Origin: Vitrella brassicaformis
Lineage: Eukaryota > Sar > Vitrellaceae
Length of the DNA stretch: 64,000 nucleotides
Reading direction: 5' to 3'
Assembly: GCA_001179505.1 (NCBI GenBank)
Contig: CDMY01000395.1
Location: 124,001-188,000, forward strand
Shown piece after piece: positions 11,447-21,694 of the stretch. The position numbers were made by a program, and so were the translations under genes. The first letter of the stretch is position 1, and each line of letters opens with the position of its first letter. The notes beneath the pieces are model-generated. The model worked only from the letters and a program-made list of their open reading frames with translations, did not search any database and was not told the origin of the DNA.

Positions 11447-11942
11447 GTTATGTATGAGTGACGGTGATGATTGGGGGATTTTGCTGCGCTTGTGGCTGGT
11501 TGGTTGGTTGAGTGCATGGCGGTCGACTTGCTTGTGGATCGATTGAGCTAAGCATTCATGGCGTTGAGTCCGACGAATATCACCCTTTCCCTCCCTGCCC
11601 TCCATCCATCCATTCATTCACGAAAAAGACGCATACACACAACACACGTGTACGCCGGATACTGTGTTGGTCCTTTCTCCCTGTCTGTCTCCGACAGTCT
11701 CCCTGCATGCCTGTCTGTCTGTCTGTGCCCCCCCTGTGGGCATCAATCAAATCAACTGCGCATCGCCCATGGCCTACACACACGGGCGATGGATGGATGG
11801 ATGGAATATAGGCATAGGTAGATGAGATAGGGATGCGAGACACACACACACACCTAAACGGGTGCGAAAGAGAAACAGAGAGGGACAGAGACAGAGCGGC
11901 GGCGGCGGCCCTGGTTGAAATGGTGAGGGTCGTGAGGGTCAG
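11447..11942. other. Intergenic stretch between convergent genes
   Basis: This holds low-complexity sequence (CATCC and GTCTGTCT runs, a GGCGGC run near 11898) and no supported gene. Confidence 0.5.
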
Positions 11943-12478
11943 TCAGGATTGGAGGAGAATCTGTGGTTTGTTCTGCAGCTGCTTGTGGATGCCGTCAAAG
12001 GTCGCCTGACAACAAAATCCATACGTGGACAGAGCAAAGGGAAGAGTTCATGTGTGGGAAGAGCGCAGCGCATCCACCCCCTCCTCTCATCGCTGACCCG
12101 GTCGACATCGAGTCTGTATTTGCGCATCTTGAGCAGGTTGCGCACACATTTATTGACGTTGGTGCCCCTGTCACGTCACACACAGGCAGACAGACAGACA
12201 GACCAGCCACAAAGTCCCAAACGCCCGTGCCTGTCCATCATGTGCCATCCTCAGGTGCCTACTTTGCCACGCCTTCTCCGAGAATCTCCCCCCAATACTT
12301 GAGCGGCACTGACCCCACACACACACAGATGGAGAGTGAGGCAGGGAGCTAGGGAGGGATGGTGTCTGTCCTGACCGACCAGTGTCGTCGAGGACGAAAA
12401 TGTGGGCGAGGAAGGAGAGGAAGTACACCACGTTGTTGGCGTCGAACCACAGCACCATCTGCTTCAACAGCGGCTGCG

Positions 12479-12522
<44 letters not shown>

Positions 12523-13443
12523 GGTCCACTGACGCGTCTGTGTATGTATGTCTCACGTACGAGTAGTGTGGGAGTCTCCATGGATTTGATATAGCAGAGA
12601 GTGGTGACCATGACGGCCTGCACGTCTTCCTGGTGAATGTGGTAGCGGCGCAGAAACACCATCAGCTGCATTCACGAATGATCCATCAACAGACAAGATA
12701 CCGACGGCACGTCAGCCACACAACACAGTGTGTCTCACTCTGCCAGAAACTCTGCCGAAGTTGAACGCCTCCAGGTACTCACGGAGAGGCTCCCCGCTCT
12801 GAACACGACAACAGCAGCATCAACACAACACCATGCAGGTGGTGACACCGCCGTGACTCTCTCATTTCCTCACCGGCATACTGTCGGTGTTCTCTCCCGC
12901 CGTCAGCTCCTGCATTCGAAACAGATACTCCCGACACTGCACACAAACAACAAGACACCAACAAGCGACTGGATGCCCAGACAAGTGTCCCGTTCAGAAT
13001 CCAATCACACACACCAGTTCTGCAAAGTTGAAGCACACGGTTGGCCCGTCAGCGTTGCAGCCCATGCCCTTGAGTTTGGCCTTGAGGTAGTCGAGCATGG
13101 CAATGACCCGCATCCGCTCGCTGTAGACGCTCTTGGGGCCCATCGACTGGGGCGGCGACACTGTGTGGCTCTGGCTGGGCGAATGGCCGGACTGAGGGTT
13201 GCTCTTGATGCTGCTCACCGTCTGGCCAGACACCGCCTGGCTGCCGGCGGTGGTCTTGTCCTTCTCCTCCTTAGTGTTGTCAGCCTTGCCGGCGATGGCA
13301 CTGGCGCGGCCATGGATGTCTGCGCAACACGGTGACAGCACAAAACATTCAGGACAGCCGGGCAATCCAGCCAGGACCTGGTGATTGCGCACCTGGGAAC
13401 CTGAGTCCTTTTGCCTGTGGCCCTGCTGCCTGTGTGTTGTCAT
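11943..13443 (-). CDS. P-type (PHO80-like) cyclin-domain protein
   Basis: The gene reads right to left over about eight exons. The first starts with MTTHRQQGHRQ and runs through a Ser/Gln-rich leader into RMRVIAMLDYLKAKL. Frame-consistent joins then give LCREYLFRMQELTAGENTDS, SGEPLREYLEAFNFGRV, LMVFLRRYHIHQEDVQAVMV, TTLCYIKSM, VYFLSFLAHIFVLDDTV, PLKYWGEILGEGVAK and NVNKCVRNLLKMRKYRLDVD. The order of a YI(D/K)-type helix, a FLxxxAxxFxxDD helix, an xxYW/AxxxG turn, and a final FLLxxxYRL(D)V helix matches the cyclin box of PHO80/P-type cyclins, which regulate CDKs. The last exon reaches TGA at 11943. An exon upstream of 13443 cannot be excluded. Confidence 0.55.
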
Positions 13444-13897
13444 GAGCGGCCCCTCCAGCCGTCTCCTCACTCTTCGACAAACCGGCCCGACCACCAATCA
13501 TCGATAAAAGTAGAGCAACAGAGAGAGCGAATCACTAGGCTGAAGAGAGCTGTTTGGTGCTCCTTGAGGGAAGGAGGGCAGAGAAGACGAGCCAGGGGCT
13601 TCGTGGTGGGGCCGCCCGTGGTGGGGCTTTCGAAAGACTGCCGGCGGTGAGGGCGGCCGCCGCCGCCTTAAGTCAGTTGAGCTCCGGGAAGGAAGGAGGA
13701 ACTTGAAAGAAAGGGAAAAAAGATCACTTTGTGGAACAGAGGCGGGCTGGGGTTAAAGGGTTTCGGGTTGCGAGCTTAGAAAACTGAACCGAGGAGGAGG
13801 CACCTGTGTGGGTAAGGACCCACACACGCACGCGCCTCTCTGTCCGTTTGCCTGCCTGCGTGCCATTGTCCCACTGTCCCTCTCTGTGCGTGTTGTC
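13444..13897. promoter_or_regulatory. Divergent promoter region
   Basis: This 454-bp gap separates two divergent starts. It carries GCGAGCTTAG at 13771-13780, the reverse of CTAAGCTCGC. No other gene is supported. Confidence 0.4.
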
Positions 13898-14890
13898 ATG
13901 TCAGTGTACCAGCGAAGCGTTCTGACTCCGGCGAGGATGTCGAGAGCCCTGGGAGCGGGCTTGCGACGGGTTGGAGGGAAGATGGGATACAACGGGTTTC
14001 AGCAGCCGTGGGGGAACTCCAAGCCAGCTTACTGCGCCAATCGCATCTTCTCGACGGTACGTGGGTGGGTGGAGGGAAGGCAAGGCAAGGGCAGGCAGCA
14101 AGGGAGGGACGCGGGGGAGAGCACCGAGAGCTGGGTTGGGATGTGTGTGTGTCTGTGTGTGTGTGTGTGTGCGTGCAGGTGGACAAGGTAGGTATGAGCG
14201 AACGGACCAGCCTGTTGGACTGGAAAAGCACTATAGCTATCGCAGGCACCGACACAGATGCTTGCTTCCTGTGTGTGCTGGCCATGCCATAGACACATGC
14301 TGAGGGTACCTACGAGGCGGGTTTGGTCAAGGCGTCGTTGAATACCAAGGAGCCGGGTAGGGTAGGCACTCAACAGCTGCACCCAATCGTTCACTGAGTA
14401 CTGTGTGTCGTCATGGCAATCTCCCAACAGTCGACACGGAGTTGGTAGCTGCGCAGGAGTATGCACCGCACCACCTAGAGCCATGGCTGGAGGTGGGTGC
14501 AGGGAGGGAGAGAGACTCGACGGGTGCACGCGCAAGAGGAGGGAAGCGCCACGTGTGTATGTCGTCTGCTTGGTGTGTGTGTGTGTGTGTGTGTGTGTCA
14601 GCCGCACCACAGCGAGGGCAAGATGAAGATTTGCCTGCCGCGCATCCCCGAGCACCGCAAATGCGTAAGCACCAAGGAGAGAGAGAGAGAGAGAGAGAGG
14701 GAAGGAACGGATTATACACACATCTGTTCTGTGTTGTTTGTGTCATCCATCCATCCATCCATCATCCATCGTTCAGGTTGACCCCAAATACGACTACCTG
14801 TCGCCCTACATGCAGATAATAGCGCACAGCATGCCCTTCTTCATCTACCCGGCCCTCATGGAAGTCATCTGGCCCATGGGCGGCGTGTGA
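13898..14890 (+). CDS. Small basic membrane protein, possibly mitochondrial complex subunit
   Basis: Five exons (13898-14056, 14179-14191, 14431-14492, 14602-14664, 14777-14890) sum to 411 nt, 136 residues. Exon 2 is a 13-nt microexon that is needed to keep frame into VDTELVAAQEYAPHHLEPWLE. The N-terminus is Arg/Ser/Ala-rich without acidic residues, like a mitochondrial leader. The C-terminus is one hydrophobic helix, MPFFIYPALMEVIWPMGGV. Size, leader and single C-terminal helix resemble accessory subunits of respiratory complexes, but no family was recognised. Confidence 0.65.
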
Positions 14891-16107
14891 AGCGCACCCG
14901 GTGGCCCTCACGACAGACACTTGTCACCAGAGTGAGTGAGACAGATTACAGTCAGGACAGCAGAGGGGGGAGGGGGACGCACTGACGTGCGCTCGCAAAA
15001 AAAGTTTCCATGCGTGCTGCTCTGCTGCTGTGCGTCCCTTCCTCTCTGCAGTTTTTGAAGCGGCAGTTGTGTGTGGTGGATGGGATGGCAGTCTGTTCGT
15101 TTTCACCTTCCCCACCCCCTCTCCACCTCTCATGTGTCAGTAGAGAGCATCCATCGTACGGACACACGAGCGGAGCTGTCCGATGCCGAGTGGCTGGCTG
15201 TGCACACCCTTGGTTGCTTGCTGCGGACAACTAACTTTTTTCGCCCCTGTTCATGTCCCTATGTACCCTTTTCAACAGCGTCTCGTCTGGCTGAGCGTCT
15301 GGCTGAGTGGCTGGCTGTGTGTCTGATGTGTTGTGACGCATGAGGTCGGCTGACTGGGTGCTGGGAGGAGGGAGAGAGGGAGAGAGGGGATGGTGTGTAG
15401 TGTATGGTGGCGGGGTCGGTGTGTGGATGTGTCGGTGTGCCTCTTTTGTGTGCCGAGGGCAGCGGTACGGTAGAGAGTCAATTAGCCAGTGAGTGGAGGT
15501 CTCTCTGCTGGTAGGCAGCTCAATCGGGCAGTGCGTGATGCGCACACACGGATGTTGCTCTCTTGGCAGCCTGTCTGTGTGGTGTGCGTCACCGTGTCTG
15601 TGGCGGGTCTCTTTGTGATGGATGCCGTGGATCGATGAATGGCTGCATGGATATCCTCTAGGAGCGTGTCTTGACCTCAACTCCCGCAACCTTGTCTTTG
15701 GCTCGCCCCGCAGTTCCATGCGGTGACCCGCCTGCTGCGGGCGGGTCAGAGAATGGAGCCGCTCAGCGGGCAGAGACGGCAAAGTGGTCGTGGTTGACGT
15801 GTAGATGCACGCGGACGACCGGTGGTGGGATCAGGACACTTGCGTGAGCAGACTCTCGATGTGGCGTCAATCAACACAGTCGATCAAAGCAACACTTGAT
15901 GTGGAGTGCCAAAGCGACGCATGCAGACCATCACAGTCCGCAAGTCCCAAAGCACACACACAGACACAAATTCTCACAGCCACACCTGCCTGCCATACAC
16001 CCTTCTCTCTATGCTATTTATTCTACACACGCCCAGCCCACTTGACACACGCACACACACACGCGCACGACCGAATTCAGTCACGCCTGCCTCACTCTTC
16101 TCTCTAT
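14891..16107. other. Intergenic stretch with a perfect short hairpin
   Basis: There is no supported gene between two convergent genes. TGACCCGCC (15724-15732) and GGCGGGTCA (15740-15748) form a perfect 9-bp stem with a 7-nt loop. The rest is TG/CA- and GGGAGAG-rich. The 183-codon frame on the minus strand at 15231-15782 is low-complexity and has no support. Confidence 0.5.
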
Positions 16108-18399
16108 CTATCCACTAGCCTTGCTACCACAAGGGCTGCCTGGCCTCACCCTGGGAGACACCAACCCTCGCAGACAAGAGCTGCCCGCCGATATGCTGCG
16201 GGCAACCGTCGACAAGAATGACGGTCGGTGCTGAGCACTCGTGCCTCGCGAAACGGCCGGTGCGACCAGCGGCGACACCGGATACCTCGGCGGAGCATAC
16301 ACAGGGGGCGGGCGGGTCTGATACCGCGGAGACGATACCCAGGAAGGCGCCATCGCCGCCATCGCCGGCATTGGCCGCCGTGGCGTGTAGCCTAGCGAGG
16401 GCGTGTACGTCAGAGGACTGTCGAAGGGCGAGAATGTCAGCCGGATGGGGGCCCTCTTGGGCGGCCCAGTCATGGGCCGCATCGTCGTCTTGGCAGCCGG
16501 AACGACCATGGGGGCGTGATACCGTCTCGGCTCTTCCACTGAAGTGATCTGGCGACGCACCGACCGCTCCTCAGCACGCAGCGGCACAGATGGTGCCCGC
16601 AGCCTGGGCGGAGACACAACATATGACACACCAGCCGTCAACCTGCATCAATGCGCGTGTGGATGTCATTGGCCTTCTGACGTGAGTCTGGGTGCTCTGA
16701 ATGAGAAGGGCCGAAGGAGGCCTGTCATAGGGTCAGGGAGTGTTCTCCGGCTCGGTGCTGGCGGGAGACACCGCGGGCTGATGATACGGCGGTCCCTGAA
16801 ACGCCCTGTGCGCTTCACAGGGAGACTCACGGACGTGCTGCGCAGATCGCGACCTGAAAGGAGAGTGATAGACCTTTCTGACAATGGATAGCGGCCTATC
16901 TTCCTTCTTGCGTACGCTCAGCTGGCGGCTGCCGGACTGCCATCAGCGTCTGCGCTTCAACTGCAGCGAGCGCTTTCCTCTCCCCCTCTTCTCGTGCTGG
17001 TGCTGGCGCTGTCGCTGGTGCTGGCGCAGCAAGGGCCTCCCGCTGGGCCTCCAGCCTCTCCAGTTCCCTCTGCATAGCACGCTCCGCCTCCCTCCTCTCA
17101 TCCTCCTCCATCTTGCCCTCCGACGGGATATCAGATACCTCACTCTCAGGGAGACTGACACCTTCCAGGTCCTGCTGCCGGTGCCGCTTTCTCAGCTTTG
17201 CTTTCCTCTGATTCCTCTGATTCCTCTTCTTCCTCGACGTTGAGATCGACCTCCTCCACGGAGTCTTGGGGCATGAAGCGGGCACGGGCCTCCCTCGCCC
17301 GCTGGCGTGAGCGGGACTGGGGGGAGTAGAGGCCTGTGAACTTGACGTAGCCCATCATTTCGTTCAGCTTCTCCTGGTACTCCCGGCCTTTTTGCTCCAC
17401 TACCATCAGCGAGCGGTGGGCCTGACCCAGCTCCTGGAATGTATGTCGTTGGTTGAAGAGACACAGTGCCATCAATGCAATGCCCCGCTGTGCCGGGCCT
17501 GCTCGCTTACCGTGTCTTTCGTCTTCAGCTCGGCCTTCGCCTTGCTCAGCCTTTGCGACATGAGTGTCTCGCCTCTCCGATACTTTTCCCTGTCACTCCT
17601 GAGCTTGTCCATCTCCTGCTCGATCTCCTCGATGACGCTGCGCTGCTTGGCTATCACCTCCCGCATGCGGCCCATCTCATTCTGCGCACGACGGAGGGGA
17701 GTAACGGGCTCCCCCGCCTCGTCACGCTCCGCCTCTTCGCCCTTGTAGGAGGGATCGCGGCCTGAAGCCAGCGGACGCAAGGTGCGACGTATGGACAGGT
17801 GACAGATGGACTTATGTGTACCGGTGGCGTCTTTGTATTGTTTCTCGCACAAGGCGAGCCGCTCCTGGAGCAGTCCGCACCGCTCGTTGGCCTCCCGCAC
17901 TTCCTTGTCCTTCTGCTGCATCCGCTGGCCCATCTTCTCCATCTCTGCAAGGGTGAAAGGGGGCACAGGGCTGAGAGGAGACACGTTCATAGCTCTGGGA
18001 CAGGTCGATTGCTCTGTCTCTTCTCAGATGTGACCTTTCTCCAGCCTCTTTTCGAACTCCTTCTGCTGCTGCTCGAGCGTCTGATTGTGCCCCGTCAACT
18101 CGCTGCATGCACAGAAGACATCCACAATCACACCCATCGGTCCCTCTGGCTTCCCTCCCGGCGCAACTGACTCGACGCGGTTCTGCAGTGTCTGTATTTG
18201 CTGCAGGAGGCGGTCCACCTCAGTCTGAGCCCCATTGCCCTCGCCATTTCCCGCACCGCCATCTGCGTCGCCCTGCAACACACCCGAATGGCATACAGCA
18301 CTGGCGCCGCCAATTAGAGGTGCAGACTGTGCAAGTAGCCAGCCGATTCCGTGCCTCACTCACCGATGGTGGCCCCCCGCCACCAGCAGCTGCTGCCAT
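16108..18399 (-). CDS. Coiled-coil protein with Pro/Tyr-rich tail, unknown function
   Basis: The start at 18399 (MAAAAGGGGPPS) is followed by a donor and then by exons that join in frame into a long coiled coil: TEVDRLLQQIQTLQNRV, ELTGHNQTLEQQQKEFEKRL, EMEKMGQRMQQKDKEVREAN, QRSVIEEIEQEMDKLRSDRE, and ELGQAHRSLMVVEQKGREY. A strongly acidic E/S stretch near 17200 overlaps a second open frame (EDERREAERAMQRELERLEA). Passing between them needs an intron around 17170-17240 that I could not fix. The C-terminal exon (16108-16620) is basic, with repeated YxPP/TPxxGYTPRR-like segments, similar in composition to the protein at 6978-11446. A structural cytoskeletal role is a guess. Confidence 0.6.
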
Positions 18400-18714
18400 T
18401 GCAATGGGGCAAGGCGATGGGTGCGTCTTGCGCTGCACGAAACCCGAGTGGCAGACGACTTTCAGTTCCCGAGGGACGGAGAAGCCAATACACGGCAGTG
18501 CAGGTACCCCCTCGCAGCCGAGAGGAGGGGGCGAACGGAGAAACCCTGGACCTTAGCTTGCAAACCCTACCCTGACCATTCGAATCTCCTCTCCCCTTCT
18601 TTCCCGTGTTCTTTCCCCCCGCTTGGATCTTGGTCTTGAGACGAAGGAAGCAACCAGGGGCGGCCCGGACGTCGTGCGAGTTTGGCCTCCAGACTTTCCA
18701 AGACTGACTGACTG
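18400..18714. promoter_or_regulatory. Divergent intergenic region
   Basis: This 315-bp gap separates the starts of the coiled-coil gene (-) and the phospholipase (+). CTTAGCTTGCAA at 18552-18563 is a variant of the CTAAGCTCGCAA motif. No gene is supported. Confidence 0.35.
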
Positions 18715-20452
18715 ATGCATCGGCCTTATCTGAGGCTCTGGCGGTCCTGGAGGACACTCAGTCTGCTGTGCGTGCTGGCCAGCTGCTACGCGTGGCGATC
18801 TCTCGCGAGGAAGTGCCACGCGCTCATTCTGAGTGGAGGTGGGTCACGATAAGAAGACAGAGTGGAGGGAGGGGCGTTCTCATACTGCCTGTTGTGCTGC
18901 TGTGCAGGTGGTGACAAGGGTGCGTACGAGGCTGGTGCCATCAAGGGGCTGGTTGAGTCGCTTGATGAGGCAGAGAGGGCGTGGAAGGTCGTCTCTGGCG
19001 TGTCTGTCGGTGCCCTCAATGCGATGCCCTCACTCCACTACAAGTTAGCGGCGTGTGCACAGGGGACGACACCAACAGGAAGAAGCTCATTCACCTGTCT
19101 GTGTATGTATGTGTGTTTGTGTGTGTCTTGAAAGGGTCGGCGACGAGGCTGAGTGGGCGTCGTTTCTCGAGAGAACGTGGATGTCCATTCGCAAGGAGTA
19201 CGTCTATCGGAACTGGCCCTTCGGATTGCCGCAGGGGCTGCTGTTCAAGCCTTCTCTCTACGACAGCAGCCCCCTGCAGACCCACCTGCACCGAATCTTC
19301 GCCGACTTCGAAAAGAAGGACCGAAAGTTGCTGATAAGTGAGTGTCAACAGTGAATCAACACAGCCACATGTGATATCTTTTGTCTGTCATGGCCATGTC
19401 AGCTGCCACTGACATGACCTTCGCGACGCTCAAGACGTGGAACGAGACGGAGCCCCTCTCGAAGCTGATCAGCGCGGTTTCCGCTAGTGCGGCTTTGCCG
19501 GGGATCTTTCCTCCCCTGACGATAGACGGTGTGGCGTACAACGATGGCGGCATTCTTGCGGACCTGAACATCGAGGCCGCCATCGGGAGATGCCTCATGG
19601 ACGGAGGGGTGAGTCACTGAATCAATCAGTAGGGAAACCGTGCATTGAGCTGAAGGTGACGGGAATGTTGTGCTGCCCTTTTCAGGCCAAGCGAGAACGA
19701 GACGTCATTATTGACATCATACTGTGCTCGCCTGGTACGACAGACGCACAACAGACCTACGTACGAACACGCATTATAATTATGGCTGCATCTTGACGAT
19801 TGTGTTCAGCAGCTCACCAGCCGATCCGGAACGTGTCTAACGAGAACACCATCAGGGTGCTCCTCAGGGCAGAAGCTATCAGAAACTTCAACAGTAAGAG
19901 AGAGAACCAAGGCACGCAGGCCGACTATCGGCCCCTTCCTGCATATATCAATGTTGACCTCCATATTCAGGCGCAGTGCGTATGCTGGAGAGAGCGACCA
20001 CCACTTTCCCCAACGCTTCCTTCCGCTTCCTCATCTACCCCAACGCATCTTTCCCGGGCAACTCACTCGGTCAGTCTGTCACACGAATGACACCAAAAAT
20101 CAGACGCCTACGTCTGCAATCGGTTGGTGTGCCCATTCGTCCAGACTTCGATCCGGAGGAGCTGAGGGACATGTATGCGCAGGGCAACAGGGACGCACAG
20201 GACATGGTCAAGAGGTGGCGAGAAACGCGGCCTGAACCCAAGTGGCCCCACTGGCCCTTCCCACGGCGAGAAGACGACGAGCAGCCGGGCCTGTCAAAGG
20301 TTTTTCGAGAGGCGTGGCAACGAGCCTTCCAGATCAACCCCCCCGGCCCACCACCGCACCGGCACCACAGATGGTTCGGGCAAGAAGCGACGGACGAGGG
20401 GCAAGAGAGGCGGAGGAATGAGACCACGACCACCACGCTGAGATACATCTAG
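18715..20452 (+). CDS. Patatin-like phospholipase
   Basis: Seven exons (18715-18838, 18908-19043, 19135-19337, 19403-19608, 19686-19734, 19810-19893, 19971-20452) sum to 1284 nt, 427 residues. The N-terminus is hydrophobic (LSLLCVLASCYAW) and could be a signal peptide or anchor. The patatin fold is clear: the oxyanion motif SGGGDKGAYEAG, split by intron 1; the nucleophile elbow GVSVG; and the catalytic Asp in NDGG. The Ser of GVSVG and the Asp of DGG form the catalytic dyad, which hydrolyses acyl esters of phospholipids or neutral lipids. The last exon reads open to 20452 as a basic, Pro-rich tail. The first exon is too short to be found as a long frame, but its phase and motif leave little doubt. 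Confidence 0.88.
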
Positions 20453-21694
20453 ACAGGCAGACAGAGGGGATGGGGGGCAGTCGTGGCGCAGCGTGTGGCG
20501 TGATGTGGTGTGGCCTGGCGTGGGTGTACCATAGCTGTGACTGACTGTGTGTTGATGGAATGCAACGGAATGGAGTGGGTGGAGGATCTGACTGCTACAC
20601 TGACTGCGAACCGTCACATGCTCACTCAATCTGACCGACTGTATGTATCCGATTCCGAGCACAGGGTTCTCTACAGAGCCCGTTTTCGGTCTTCTTGCTC
20701 GGGGAATGCATACGGGCGGACGCGTGCGTGTATACATATTGCATAGAGGGAAGAGACGTCACGTGGGAGAGGGCGAGAGAGGGGGTGGCAGGGGCAGGAG
20801 TGTATTATGGCTGCGGCTGTGCGTGCACATGTGGGGGAGTGGGCAGGGGGGATGTCGTCCAGACGGGACGTCGGTGTCTTTTCCTCCTCCCTACCTTCCT
20901 GTCAGTCAATTCAGTCTCACCTGTTGATTGATTTGTGAATGTATGTTGTTAACTAACAACCCGAGACAGAAAGACCGACAGACGGGCAGACAGACAGACA
21001 GATTGGGGGCCTACACCATGAGCTCTCTATTGCGTGAATGTCTTTGGACACAGGGGGCCTCTCAGCTCCTCTGTTGTACAGTTGTTATTCTTCTTTGTTC
21101 TCACAAGGCATAACATATGCATGCATAGCATAGCATCCTCACACACACGTGTATACAATATTTTCCCTTGGATCAATCGATCTCAGCAGCCAGCCGCCAT
21201 CGAGAACAGTCATTTTTCTTGCTTCCAGACAGACGTGCAGCCAACGACCATCGATCGTGCGTGCGTAGTGCTTTTTTCGACTTGCTTTTCGTGTTGGCGT
21301 CCCCTGTGAGAAGGATGCAGATGCATGTAGTGGCGCCGCAACAGACAGACCATCCAGCTGCGCATCTGAGAGAGTGAGTGCGCGTAGTGACAGGCAATGG
21401 ACGCACTTGAGTGACGAGTAGAGGAAGACTCATTCACCCCCACAGACACCCAACAGACGGTTTTCTTTTAATCTATCCATGTGCATGTGCAAGCGCTCTG
21501 CGCAGCCACCGCATCAGCCACACCCCCACAACCACAACATGCACTATCGACATCTGTGGCACGGAATGCTCCGCGCCGCTTCTCACCGCGTGAGCATACA
21601 AATCGCAGTAATCATGCAACCTGATACAAAACGACCAACCCCACACAGGGAAATGACCACTGGGCACGGAAATGGGTCTAGTGTTCGCTCATTC
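20453..21694. other. Intergenic stretch
   Basis: No supported gene lies here between the convergent phospholipase (+) and cysteine-rich (-) genes. It has short GACAGACAG, TGCATGCATAG and TG-rich runs. Confidence 0.5.

Noticed and set aside
15231-15782. A 183-codon minus-strand frame.
   Set aside because: The translation is His/Pro/Thr low-complexity derived from simple repeats.
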